Shown piece after piece: positions 35,831 to 44,362 of a stretch of DNA of 64,000 bases. How positions within the stretch are numbered: position 1 is the first letter of the stretch; each line of letters begins with the position of its first letter. This DNA is from Ruegeria atlantica. GTDB lineage: Bacteria; Pseudomonadota; Alphaproteobacteria; Rhodobacterales; Rhodobacteraceae. The position numbers and the translations under genes are program-made. The stretch lies in contig NZ_WQBE01000008.1 in the NCBI RefSeq assembly GCF_013032005.1, positions 124,001 through 188,000 of the forward strand, in the 5' to 3' direction. The notes under the pieces are model-generated. The model did not search any database, was not told the DNA's origin, and saw nothing but the letters and a program-made list of their open reading frames with translations.

Positions 35831-36016
35831 ATGGAAGAATATACTCTCTTACGGCAGTTCGCGGATAGCTGGATGTTACTTGTGCTGTTTGCCTTCTTTG
35901 TCGGCATCGTGATCTGGGTTTTCCGCCCCGGTGCCAGCAAAGAATACAAGGATACCGCCAACATCCCTTTCCGGCATCAAGATAAACCCGCCGAAGTCAA
36001 GGAGGCGAGGAAATGA
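35831..36016 (+). CDS. ccoQ: Cbb3-type oxidase small subunit IV
   Basis: A 61-residue protein with one membrane segment (about 12-32, SWMLLVLFAFFVGIVIWVF) and a polar, charged tail. It stabilises the cbb3 complex. I choose ATG 35831 after GGAGGG over a GTG one codon earlier. Its stop overlaps the ccoP start by 4 bases. Confidence 0.92.
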   Translation: MEEYTLLRQFADSWMLLVLFAFFVGIVIWVFRPGASKEYKDTANIPFRHQDKPAEVKEARK

Positions 36017-36876
36017 GCAAAACACCTGAAAAACAGCCGGGTGATCCGAATACCACCGGCCACAGCTGGGACGGAATTGAGGAATTTGACAATCCGATGC
36101 CCCGCTGGTGGCTGTGGGTCTTGTACGCAACCATTGTTTGGGGCGTGATCTATACGATCATGTATCCGGCTTGGCCGTTGGTTCGGTCTGCAACGGCTGG
36201 TGTCATGGGATGGTCTTCTCGAGCACTTGTGCAGGAAGAGATGATCTCGTTCGAGGAGGCCAATGCGCCGTGGAACACCAAGCTGATTGAAACGCAGCTG
36301 GAGGATATCTCGAAAGATGCCGAGTTGCAGCAATACGCGGTGAACGCAGGCGGTGCGGTGTTCCGTACCTGGTGTGCGCAGTGTCACGGCTCGGGGGCGC
36401 AGGGTGCGCCAGGTTTCCCGAACTTGCTGGACGATGCCTGGCTGTGGGGAGGGTCGCTTGAGGATATCGAGATGACCGTTGCCTATGGTATTCGCAACGA
36501 AGAAAGCGACGATGCGCGCTACTCTGAGATGCCGGCCTTTGGCGAGATTCTGGAACAGGACGAAATCACTCAGGTGGTGCAGTATGTCATGTCGCTGACC
36601 AACGCTCAGACTGATGATGCGGCGGCGCAGGCGGGCAAAGTTGTTTTCGAGGACAACTGCGCAGCATGTCATGGCGAAGACGGCACCGGTGATATCACTC
36701 AGGGCGCACCGAACCTGACCGATGCCATCTGGCTTTATGGCGGCAGCGAAGAGGCTTTGACCGAAACGGTCACCTACAGCCGCTTTGGCGTGATGCCATC
36801 CTGGGAAAACCGTCTGACCGACGCGCAGATTCGCGCGGTCACAGCTTATGTCCACCAATTGGGTGGCGGTCAGTAA
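36013..36876 (+). CDS. ccoP: Cytochrome c oxidase cbb3-type, subunit III (diheme)
   Basis: A 287-residue protein with one N-terminal membrane anchor (about 32-52) and two heme sites, WCAQCHGSG (Cys121, Cys124, His125) and NCAACHGED (Cys216, Cys219, His220). It accepts electrons from soluble or membrane cytochromes c. It overlaps ccoQ by ATGA and ends the ccoNOQP unit. Confidence 0.96.
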   Translation: MSKTPEKQPGDPNTTGHSWDGIEEFDNPMPRWWLWVLYATIVWGVIYTIMYPAWPLVRSATAGVMGWSSRALVQEEMISFEEANAPWNTKLIETQLEDISKDAELQQYAVNAGGAVFRTWCAQCHGSGAQGAPGFPNLLDDAWLWGGSLEDIEMTVAYGIRNEESDDARYSEMPAFGEILEQDEITQVVQYVMSLTNAQTDDAAAQAGKVVFEDNCAACHGEDGTGDITQGAPNLTDAIWLYGGSEEALTETVTYSRFGVMPSWENRLTDAQIRAVTAYVHQLGGGQ

Positions 36877-36888
36877 CGGCAAAAGAAT

Positions 36889-36966
36889 ACCTTCGGACGG
36901 TTCGCCGCCCGAAGGTTAGGCACCGGCTGTTCCATCTGTTCGCGCGTTTCCTGAACAGCCGGTGCT
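36889..36966. repeat. Two hairpins after ccoP
   Basis: ACCTTCGG/CCGAAGGT (36889-36916, 12-base loop) is followed by a longer inverted repeat CACCGGCTGTTC/GAACAGCCGGTG (36921-36932 and 36953-36964, 20-base loop, flanks also pairing). Neither is followed by a T tract. They may end or protect the cco mRNA. Confidence 0.6.
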
Positions 36967-37012
36967 ACAAGTTCAGATTAGTTCTCTGTTTTGATCGGGT
37001 CCAGAGGGCCCG

Positions 37013-37150
37013 TCATTTCGCACGGGAACGTGTGACGCGCGTGGTTCTCTTCCACCAATTGCCCTCGGGGCGGTTTTCCCGGTTTTGCGGTTTCGTTAGC
37101 CCATCCGTGTGGGTGGCGACCATGAATGTACGTGCAAGAATCGATAGCAT
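37013..37150 (-). CDS. Putative small basic protein
   Basis: A 45-residue open frame (MLSILARTFMVATHTDGLTK at its start, Arg/Lys/Trp-rich C-terminus) that is preceded by an almost ideal AAGGAGAG ribosome site 6 bases upstream. It lies alone between ccoP and the divergent LysR gene. The in-frame stretch above the ATG lacks such a site. The net charge is strongly positive. No family is recognised. The translation signal is the main evidence. Confidence 0.55.
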   Translation of the reverse strand: MLSILARTFMVATHTDGLTKPQNRENRPEGNWWKRTTRVTRSRAK

Positions 37151-37250
37151 CTGATCTCTCCTTAAGTTGGGTCTGATTGCACTCAGGATTGATGTTTTTC
37201 GAGGAATATGCGACTCAATTGCCATTGGGTAATGTAACCTAGGCTTACAT

Positions 37251-38126
37251 ATGAACTGGATGACAATGCCACCCCTTGCATCGCTGAAGGCTTTTCATGC
37301 CTTTGCGGAAGCAGGAAATGTGGTGCAGGCCGGGGTCCTGTTAAATGTCAGCCACGCTGCCATCAGCCAGCAATTGCGCGCGTTGGAAAAACACCTTGGG
37401 GTGACCCTGCTGGACCGCAGCGGTAAGTCCATGACGTTGACGGTCGAGGGTGAAAAGCTGGCCCGCGCCTTACATCTGGGTTTTGGCGCGATCGGGGCAG
37501 CCGTAGCGGATCTGACGCATATCGCCGAAGATCGCCCGGTTCATGTATCCTTGACGGCATCTTTTGCCGCGTCCTGGCTGATGCCCCGCTTGCCGGCGTT
37601 TCAAGCCGAGTATCCTGATATACCCCTGGCACTGGACCCTTCGCCTGACCTTGCCAGTCTGCGTCCGGGTGGTGTGGATGTGGCGATCCGATACGGGGAT
37701 GGATACTGGCAGGGGGTGAATGCAGAGCCTCTGTTGCAAAGTCCGATCGTGATAGTTGCTGCGCCGTCGCTACTGGGAGGCCGGGAAACCATTACGCCGG
37801 ATGAACTTAGCCAACTGCCTTGGTTGGAAGAGCTTGGAACTACAGAGGCAACATCGTGGCTGGCCCGCCGCGGGGTTGAACACGGCCCGCGGGCTGGGCG
37901 AATCTTGTTGCCCGGCAATCTGGTGCTTGAGGGGCTGCGCGCTGGTCAGGGGGTGACATTCACGGCGCGACATTTTGTCGAAGCTGATATTCAGGCGGGT
38001 CGCATCATCGAGTTGTTTCGCGAACCTGGCGCGCGTGGATACCACATTGTGACAGGGGATGCGCCACTGCGCCCGGCTGTCAAAATTTTTGTTAGCTGGC
38101 TCAGGCGGCAAGCTGGTATGGTGTGA
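37251..38126 (+). CDS. LysR-family transcriptional regulator (GcvA-like)
   Basis: A 291-residue LysR regulator. The helix-turn-helix (about 8-66) reads LASLKAFHAFAEAGNVVQAG...HAAISQQLRALEKHLGVTLL, followed by the effector-binding domain from about 90. The sequence is of the GcvA/AmpR type (SLTASFAASWLMPRLPAF). It sits between ccoNOQP and ccoGHIS and is divergent from the small ORF. Its effector and targets are unknown. Confidence 0.88.
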   Translation: MNWMTMPPLASLKAFHAFAEAGNVVQAGVLLNVSHAAISQQLRALEKHLGVTLLDRSGKSMTLTVEGEKLARALHLGFGAIGAAVADLTHIAEDRPVHVSLTASFAASWLMPRLPAFQAEYPDIPLALDPSPDLASLRPGGVDVAIRYGDGYWQGVNAEPLLQSPIVIVAAPSLLGGRETITPDELSQLPWLEELGTTEATSWLARRGVEHGPRAGRILLPGNLVLEGLRAGQGVTFTARHFVEADIQAGRIIELFREPGARGYHIVTGDAPLRPAVKIFVSWLRRQAGMV

Positions 38127-38151
38127 CAAAAGGTGTCTGCGTGATGCGCTT

Positions 38152-38165
38152 TTGACCCATGTCAA
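38152..38165. promoter_or_regulatory. FNR box upstream of ccoG
   Basis: TTGACCCATGTCAA is a symmetrical TTGAC-N4-GTCAA site, two changes from the FNR consensus, 62 bases before the ccoG start. This spacing fits class II activation with transcription starting near 38200. Confidence 0.68.
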
Positions 38166-38227
38166 AGTGACTGCTTTTGTGATCTGGAAAAAGACGCCTA
38201 AAAGACAGCCACATCTGGAGCCTGCTT

Positions 38228-39655
38228 GTGAGCGATTCCGACCCTGCCCCCAGCCTTTACGCTGCAAGGGAGCCGATCTTTCCCCGGCGCGTGTCCGGGC
38301 CATTTCGAAACCTGAAATGGATCATCCTCGCGGTTACGCTTGGCATCTATTATGTAACGCCCTGGATCAGATGGGACCGCGGCCCCAGCCTGCCGGATCA
38401 GGCGGTGCTGCTGGATCTGGCGAACCGGCGTTTTTACTTCTTCTGGATCGAAATCTGGCCGCATGAGTTTTATTTCGTGGCAGGCCTGTTGATCATGGCC
38501 GGTCTGGGCCTGTTTCTGTTTACCTCTGCGCTGGGGCGCGTGTGGTGCGGCTATGCTTGCCCGCAGACGGTGTGGACGGACCTGTTCATTCTGGTTGAGC
38601 GCTGGATCGAAGGCGATCGCAACGCCCGATTGCGACTGCACCGGCAGGAAAAGCTGGACTTCCGCAAGGCGCGCCTGCGTATCACGAAATGGACGGCGTG
38701 GTTTCTGATCGGTCTGGCAACCGGCGGGGCCTGGGTGTTCTATTTTGCCGATGCCCCTACGCTGATGCGGGATCTGGTCACTGGAAACGCTCATCCGGTT
38801 GCCTATACAACGGTCCTGATCTTAACAGGTACGACGTTCTTTTTCGGCGGCTTCGCCCGCGAGCAGATTTGCATTTATGCCTGCCCGTGGCCACGTATTC
38901 AGGCCGCTATGATGGATGAGGACACTCTGGTCGTCGGGTACCGCGAATGGCGGGGCGAACCGCGCGGTAAGGGTAAGCGTACTACCGATTCCGAGCTGGG
39001 CGACTGCATCGACTGCATGGCTTGCGTGAATGTTTGCCCGGTTGGGATCGACATTCGCGACGGGCAGCAGATGGAATGCATCACCTGCGCGCTGTGCATC
39101 GACGCTTGCGATGACATGATGGCCAAGATCGGCAAGCCGCGTGGCCTGATCGACTATATGGCGCTGAGCGACGAAGCTCATGAACGGGCAGGCGAGCAAC
39201 CCATCAACGTCTGGAAACACATCCTGCGTCCGCGGACGATCCTGTATACGGCTTTGTGGGCCCTGGTTGGCCTTGCGCTGTTGTTTGCACTGTTTATCCG
39301 GTCCGATATTGATCTGACCGTGGCGCCCGTGCGCAACCCGACATTTGTCACTTTGTCCGACGGAACAATCCGCAATACCTATGATGTGCGCCTGCGTAAC
39401 AAGCATGGTGAGGACCGGGCGTTCCAATTGTCCCTCGCGGGTGATCCGGCCTTGCAGATCCAGATCGAGGGCGTCGAAGGTGAGATTGTCAATGTCACGG
39501 CAGATACGGCACAATTGACCCGCGTCTACATCGTTTCTGCGGGCGACGCCGGGCCGGCGGCTGCGGATGCAACCTCGGTGCGCATCTGGGTCGAGGATCT
39601 GGAAAGCGGTGAACGCGCCTATAAAGACACCACTTTCAACGGACGAGGGAACTAG
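38228..39655 (+). CDS. ccoG: Cbb3 oxidase accessory protein CcoG (RdxB/FixG type)
   Basis: A 475-residue iron-sulfur membrane protein that reduces Cu(II) for cbb3 assembly. It has membrane segments, the CGYACPQTVWTD motif, and a ferredoxin domain with two 4Fe-4S cysteine sets (CIDCMACVNVCP and CITCALCIDAC). A C-terminal immunoglobulin-like region follows about residue 350. The start is GTG 38228. First gene of ccoGHIS. Confidence 0.94.
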   Translation: MSDSDPAPSLYAAREPIFPRRVSGPFRNLKWIILAVTLGIYYVTPWIRWDRGPSLPDQAVLLDLANRRFYFFWIEIWPHEFYFVAGLLIMAGLGLFLFTSALGRVWCGYACPQTVWTDLFILVERWIEGDRNARLRLHRQEKLDFRKARLRITKWTAWFLIGLATGGAWVFYFADAPTLMRDLVTGNAHPVAYTTVLILTGTTFFFGGFAREQICIYACPWPRIQAAMMDEDTLVVGYREWRGEPRGKGKRTTDSELGDCIDCMACVNVCPVGIDIRDGQQMECITCALCIDACDDMMAKIGKPRGLIDYMALSDEAHERAGEQPINVWKHILRPRTILYTALWALVGLALLFALFIRSDIDLTVAPVRNPTFVTLSDGTIRNTYDVRLRNKHGEDRAFQLSLAGDPALQIQIEGVEGEIVNVTADTAQLTRVYIVSAGDAGPAAADATSVRIWVEDLESGERAYKDTTFNGRGN

Positions 39656-39656
39656 T

Positions 39657-40115
39657 ATGGCCGAGCGTCAATTTACCGGTAAGCACGCTCTGGCCATTTT
39701 CGTCGCCGCGTTTGGTGTGATTATCGCCGTAAACCTCGTACTGGCCTATAGCGCGGTCAAAACCTTTCCGGGGCTTGAGGTAAAAAACTCTTATGTCGCC
39801 AGTCAGGAGTTCAACGACCGTCTGAAGGAACATCAGGCGCTGGGTTGGACCATTCGTGCCGAAATGTCTGGCGGCTTGTTGATCCTGCATATCACTGACA
39901 AAACCGGAGCTCCGATCGAAGTGGCCGAGTTGCAGGCTGTTGTGGGTCGCGCCACCCATGTCGAGGATGATTTCTCGCCCGAATTTATCTTTGACGGTCA
40001 GGCCTATGCAACGCCGGTATCGTTGGGCAAAGGCAACTGGAACATACGGCTGGTTGCCAAGGATAGCGCGGGTGCAGAGTTTGCCCAGCGTGTGCCGTTG
40101 TACGTAAAAGGGTGA
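39657..40115 (+). CDS. ccoH: Cbb3 oxidase assembly protein CcoH/FixH
   Basis: A 152-residue protein with one N-terminal membrane segment (about 12-32) and a periplasmic FixH domain (NDRLKEHQALGWTI). It joins the assembly of the cbb3 complex. It starts 1 base after the ccoG stop and precedes ccoI by 4 bases. Confidence 0.9.
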   Translation: MAERQFTGKHALAIFVAAFGVIIAVNLVLAYSAVKTFPGLEVKNSYVASQEFNDRLKEHQALGWTIRAEMSGGLLILHITDKTGAPIEVAELQAVVGRATHVEDDFSPEFIFDGQAYATPVSLGKGNWNIRLVAKDSAGAEFAQRVPLYVKG

Positions 40116-40119
40116 TGGG

Positions 40120-42297
40120 ATGACGACGCAGTTCACATCCGGCACTGCGGCCTGCCCCGGTTGTATCGCCAGCCCGGCGGAACCGGCGCGGCCCATCCCA
40201 CAGGATGCTCAGATTGCGTTATCGTTGCCGGGCATTCATTGCTCGGCTTGTATTGCCACGGTCGAACGGGAACTGAACGCCTATCCGGGGGTCGAGGACG
40301 CGCGGGTGAACCTGACACTCAAGCGGGCGATGGTCAAAGCGTCGCCTGATCTGCGTGCAGCCGATCTTATTCCTGTGTTGGAACGGGCGGGCTATGAGGC
40401 GCACGAGCTGGACCCAGGTTCGTTGTCAGCGACGCAGGCCAATAAGGCCGGTCGCGATCTGTTGATGCGGCTGGCGGTGGCCGGTTTCGCTTCGATGAAC
40501 GTGATGCTGCTGTCGGTGTCGGTCTGGTCGGGCGCATCGGATGCCACGCGCGATATGTTCCACTGGATTTCCGCGGCCATTGCGTTGCCAGCCATAGCCT
40601 TTTCGGCGCAGCCTTTTTTTGCCAACGCCTGGAGCGCCCTGCGGGTCAAACGCCTGAACATGGATGTTCCGATTGTTTTAGCCATCCTGTTGGCGTTGAT
40701 CACATCGCTTTGGGAAACCGCGCTCAGCGGCAAACACGCTTATTTCGATGCCGCGCTGACGCTGACCTTCTTCCTGCTGGCGGGGCGGTATCTGGATTAC
40801 CGCACCCGCGATGCCGCCCGATCCGCGGCCGAAGAACTGACCGCACTAGAAGTACCGCGCGCCATCCGCCTGGTCTACGGTGTCGAGGAAGAAGTGGCCG
40901 TGGCCACCCTTGCAGTTGGCGATCTGATCCTTGTCCGGCCCGGTGGGCGTATGCCGGTGGACGGCGAAATTGTGTCGGGGCAGTCAGAGCTTGATCGGTC
41001 CCTGTTGACTGGGGAAACCCTGCCTGTTTTTGCGCAAGCGGGCATGGCAGTCAGCGCTGGTGAGGTTAATCTGACTGGCCCCCTGACCATTCGGGCGACA
41101 GCGGTGGGTGAGGATACGTCGCTGCACCGTATGGCCGATCTGGTCGCCATCGCTGAATCGGGCCGGTCGCGCTATACCTCGTTGGCGGACAAGGCGGCCA
41201 AGCTTTATGCGCCGGGTGTACACATCCTAGCGGCGCTCAGCTTTCTGGGTTGGTACATCTATTCCGGCGATATCCGCACCGCGCTGAACATAGCAGCTGC
41301 GGTGTTGATCATCACCTGCCCCTGTGCGCTGGGGCTGGCGGTGCCTGCGGTGACAACGGCAGCCTCGGGGCGATTGTTCCGCAAGGGGATGCTGATCAAA
41401 CATTCCACGGCTCTGGAACGTCTGTCCGAGGTGGATACGGTGGTGTTCGACAAAACCGGTACGCTGACCTCGGGCACGCCCGAACTGATCAACCTGGGCG
41501 ATCATGCCCGCGCTGATCTTGAAGTGGCCTTGGCGCTGTCCGAGGCCTCCTCGCACCCGCTGTCCGTTGCATTGACCACCGCGGCACGCGATGCGGGGGT
41601 CAAACCGGCCCGTCTGACAGATATCACCGAAGTTCCGGGTTACGGCACCGAAGGCACCTATCGAGATCAGCGCGTGCGTCTGGGCCGGGCAGCGTGGACC
41701 GGTGCGCAAGAGGGTGATCAGACCGCAGCATGGTTGTCCGTCGCAGGGCAAGCGCCTGTGTGCTTCCAGTATTCGGACAGTCTGCGCCCCGGCGCGGCCG
41801 AGGCGGTTCAAGCTTTCCGCGACGCAGGCAAAGAGGTCATCCTGATTTCAGGTGACACAAAAGGCGCGGTTCAGGCGCTGGCTGAAAAGTTGGGGATCGA
41901 ACACTGGGTCGCGCAGGCTTTGCCGCAAGAAAAAGCCGCCCGTGTGCAGGAGCTGAGCGACCAGGGCCGACATGTTCTGATGGTCGGCGACGGTCTGAAC
42001 GATACCGCTGCGCTGGCAGCGGCGCATGTGTCGATCTCGCCCGCATCGGCGCTGGACGCGGCGCGGGTGGCCTCGGATATCGTGCTGTTGGGTAATGATT
42101 TGGCCCCGATTGCCGATGCCTGTGATACGGCCGTGAAGGCGACCAAACGGATTCGCGAGAACTTTCGTATTGCCACCGTTTACAATATCATCGCGGTGCC
42201 GCTGGCGGTGGCCGGTCTGGCCACGCCGTTGATTGCGGCGCTGGCGATGTCGACCTCGTCCATCACCGTGTCCCTGAACGCCCTGCGTCTGAGGTAG
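40120..42297 (+). CDS. ccoI: Copper-translocating P-type ATPase CcoI/FixI
   Basis: A 725-residue P1B-type ATPase that exports copper to supply the cbb3 CuB site. An N-terminal metal-binding domain has GIHCSACIATV (Cys41, Cys44), preceded by a further ACPGC. The ion path is CPCALGLA (Cys400, Cys402), and the phosphorylation site is DKTGTLT (Asp444). The hinge GDGLND is near residue 624. It sits between ccoH and ccoS. Confidence 0.95.
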   Translation: MTTQFTSGTAACPGCIASPAEPARPIPQDAQIALSLPGIHCSACIATVERELNAYPGVEDARVNLTLKRAMVKASPDLRAADLIPVLERAGYEAHELDPGSLSATQANKAGRDLLMRLAVAGFASMNVMLLSVSVWSGASDATRDMFHWISAAIALPAIAFSAQPFFANAWSALRVKRLNMDVPIVLAILLALITSLWETALSGKHAYFDAALTLTFFLLAGRYLDYRTRDAARSAAEELTALEVPRAIRLVYGVEEEVAVATLAVGDLILVRPGGRMPVDGEIVSGQSELDRSLLTGETLPVFAQAGMAVSAGEVNLTGPLTIRATAVGEDTSLHRMADLVAIAESGRSRYTSLADKAAKLYAPGVHILAALSFLGWYIYSGDIRTALNIAAAVLIITCPCALGLAVPAVTTAASGRLFRKGMLIKHSTALERLSEVDTVVFDKTGTLTSGTPELINLGDHARADLEVALALSEASSHPLSVALTTAARDAGVKPARLTDITEVPGYGTEGTYRDQRVRLGRAAWTGAQEGDQTAAWLSVAGQAPVCFQYSDSLRPGAAEAVQAFRDAGKEVILISGDTKGAVQALAEKLGIEHWVAQALPQEKAARVQELSDQGRHVLMVGDGLNDTAALAAAHVSISPASALDAARVASDIVLLGNDLAPIADACDTAVKATKRIRENFRIATVYNIIAVPLAVAGLATPLIAALAMSTSSITVSLNALRLR

Positions 42298-42302
42298 CTG
42301 CT

Positions 42303-42461
42303 ATGGAAGTTTTGGCCTATCTGATTCCGATTTCCCTGTTTTTGGGCGGGGTTGGACTTGTGGCCTTTGTGTATACCGTCCGCTCGAACCAATATGACGA
42401 CCCCGAGGGTGACTCTCGGCGCATCCTGAGTGATGAATGGGACGACAAGCCCAAGCCCTGA
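42303..42461 (+). CDS. ccoS: Cbb3-type oxidase assembly protein CcoS
   Basis: A 52-residue protein with one membrane segment (LAYLIPISLFLGGVGLVAF) and the typical tail YDDPEGDSRRIL. It is required for heme and copper insertion into CcoN. It starts 5 bases after ccoI. Short but unmistakable. Confidence 0.93.
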   Translation: MEVLAYLIPISLFLGGVGLVAFVYTVRSNQYDDPEGDSRRILSDEWDDKPKP

Positions 42462-42481
42462 CACATGGCAATCAAGCGCTC

Positions 42482-42510
42482 TTGAAATTGCCGCAATGCC
42501 CGGTTATGTC
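42482..42510 (+). promoter_or_regulatory. Candidate promoter of secE
   Basis: TTGAAA (42482-42487), a 17-base spacer and TATGTC (42505-42510) lie 34 bases before secE. It is the first plausible sigma70 promoter after the cco operon. Confidence 0.4.
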
Positions 42511-42543
42511 CGGCTCATCCGCTAGCAGAGAGAACCAAGCCAA

Positions 42544-42741
42544 ATGGCAACTATGAATCCGATCCAGTTCATTCAGCAGGTCCGCGCCGAAGTTGCAAAG
42601 GTCGTCTGGCCGACCCGGCGTGAGGTGCTGCTGACCACGGTCATGGTGTTCATCATGGCGGCGCTGACTGCCGTGTTCTTTGCGTTGGTTGATCTGGGCA
42701 TTCGCGGCGGATTGCAACTGATCCTGGGTGCATTCAGTTAA
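42544..42741 (+). CDS. secE: Preprotein translocase subunit SecE
   Basis: A 65-residue SecE of the short alphaproteobacterial form, with one membrane segment (about 30-52) and the conserved VWPTRREVLLTT segment. It stabilises SecY in the translocon. It starts a transcription/translation cluster, directly after ccoS. Confidence 0.95.
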   Translation: MATMNPIQFIQQVRAEVAKVVWPTRREVLLTTVMVFIMAALTAVFFALVDLGIRGGLQLILGAFS

Positions 42742-42829
42742 ACTGGTTTGGGCGGGCTGAAACGCCACTGCCCCCTTGCACAGCGCGCAATGTCAGAGTA
42801 GTTGACGCGGTACTATTCGGAATGGGCGT

Positions 42830-42858
42830 GCGGCGATTCGGGCTGCGCGCCGCTTTTT
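42830..42858 (+). terminator. Possible terminator or attenuator between secE and nusG
   Basis: GCGGCG and CGCCGC pair around a 12-base loop and are followed by TTTTTAT. It is a moderate stem in the 199-base gap that separates two usually co-transcribed genes. Confidence 0.5.
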
Positions 42859-42940
42859 ATTCCGGGTGACGTGACAGAATTTCAATGACGGTGCTTGCGG
42901 CATTGCCAGCGCACCGAAGGCAAACAAGGACGACAGGTTC

Positions 42941-43474
42941 ATGGCGAAACGGTGGTACTCGGTCAGCGTTCTTTCGAATTTCGAAAAGAAGATCGCAGAG
43001 CAGATCCGCACGTCGGTGGCCGAGCAGGGCCTTGAGGACGATATCGACGAAGTTCTGGTGCCCACCGAAGAGGTGATCGAAGTGCGCCGGGGCAAGAAGG
43101 TCACGACCGAACGCCGCTTTATGCCCGGTTATGTGCTGGTGCACATGGAAATGTCCGATCAGGGCTATCACCTTGTGAACTCGATCAACCGCGTCACCGG
43201 CTTTCTGGGCCCGCAAGGCCGCCCGATGCCGATGCGCGATGCCGAAGTGAACCAGATCCTCAACCGCGTTCAGGAAGGTGAAGAAGCGCCCAAGCTGATG
43301 ATCACCTTCGAAGTGGGCGAGAAGGTCAAGGTCAACGACGGCCCGTTCGAGGATTTCGACGGTATGGTCGAAGGTGTCGACGACGAAGCTCAGAAGCTGA
43401 AGGTTTCGGTCTCGATCTTCGGTCGGGAAACCCCGGTCGAGCTGGACTTCACGCAGGTTACGAAGCAGAGCTGA
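42941..43474 (+). CDS. nusG: Transcription termination/antitermination protein NusG
   Basis: A 177-residue NusG with the N-terminal NGN domain ([18 protein letters not shown]...[14 protein letters not shown]) and a C-terminal KOW domain ([21 protein letters not shown]). It binds RNA polymerase and links it to Rho or ribosomes. It is followed by a terminator and then inserted minus-strand genes. Confidence 0.96.
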   Translation: MAKRWYSVSVLSNFEKKIAEQIRTSVAEQGLEDDIDEVLVPTEEVIEVRRGKKVTTERRFMPGYVLVHMEMSDQGYHLVNSINRVTGFLGPQGRPMPMRDAEVNQILNRVQEGEEAPKLMITFEVGEKVKVNDGPFEDFDGMVEGVDDEAQKLKVSVSIFGRETPVELDFTQVTKQS

Positions 43475-43497
43475 TAGCTACTTCAGCAAGATTTTAG

Positions 43498-43533
43498 CGC
43501 CGCGATGCCACGAGCACTGCGGCGTTTTGTTTT
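43498..43533 (+). terminator. Terminator after nusG
   Basis: CGCCGC and GCGGCG pair across a loop of about 15 bases and are followed by TTTTGTTTT. It lies 24 bases past the nusG stop. Confidence 0.78.
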
Positions 43534-43597
43534 GGCGAACCAGTTGTCAGTTCAGAAGTCCAAGGTGGTTTTCTCAACGACAAGGATCACCTTGCAG

Positions 43598-44362
43598 TTA
43601 CGGCGGGCCGGGGATCAGTTCTTGCCGTTGAAGGACCGTCAGAATATCGAGAATGGTCGAAGGGCTGACATCCACCGATCCTTCAAGGAAGACACCAAGC
43701 CCACCTTCTCCGATCTCTTTGGGTCCGCCATTGTCATAAACCGGGTCAAGTGACGCGAGTTCTGCCGGTAACTTCGGACACAAAGGGGTATCGTTCAATA
43801 CAAGATCTACAGCGGCCAGCATCAGTTCCTTTACAGAGTCCAGCGTATCATCATCCAGAAGTTGCTCTCGCTGTTCTTCGGGGGCCGTCAGTGTAAGATC
43901 AATGAGTTTGAAATAGGCACAATTGTCACGCAGTTCGACTGTCGCTTCGGTGGACATGTTCGCCAGGATAGCCTTTTTTTGCTCACCCCGTTGAAAATTG
44001 CGCTCACTGGTTCGGCTGCATTCAAAGATCGTGATGGTTACATCCCCATCCAGATCAATCGCATCGCCTTGGGCCCCAAAACTCAAGTCATCCAGCCGGA
44101 CTTGCAGGCCGCAATTGTCGACTATTGCGTTGTCAGCCAGTCGCTCAGGCACAGTCTTCTGTATTTCACGCAGATCAAGAAGCGCGCCCACCCCGATCCG
44201 TGTCGGCGCAACAGCGGCGAGGTTCAGATCAAGCGTATAGGGCAGCTCTGTATCACGAACTGGCAATGTCGCGTCGACGACAAAGTCCACTTGTTGCGCG
44301 CTTGGTGCCCGGGCGTCCAGAACGGCTGCCATTAAGACCGGGAAAATCAACCAGTGTCTCAT
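43598..44362 (-). CDS. Exported protein of unknown function, second of a paralogous pair
   Basis: A 254-residue protein with a signal peptide (about 1-22) and no lipobox. It shares a blueprint with the gene just upstream (44359-45210): PTR-x-G-x-G/A...DLR-x-x-Q near residue 55, and a C-terminal VYDNGG...I-x-x-GG-x-G...GSVDVSPSTILDIL. Paired cysteines occur at similar places. It starts inside the stop of the upstream gene (ATGA), so they are co-transcribed. I do not recognise a function. Confidence 0.7.
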   Translation of the reverse strand: MRHWLIFPVLMAAVLDARAPSAQQVDFVVDATLPVRDTELPYTLDLNLAAVAPTRIGVGALLDLREIQKTVPERLADNAIVDNCGLQVRLDDLSFGAQGDAIDLDGDVTITIFECSRTSERNFQRGEQKKAILANMSTEATVELRDNCAYFKLIDLTLTAPEEQREQLLDDDTLDSVKELMLAAVDLVLNDTPLCPKLPAELASLDPVYDNGGPKEIGEGGLGVFLEGSVDVSPSTILDILTVLQRQELIPGPP

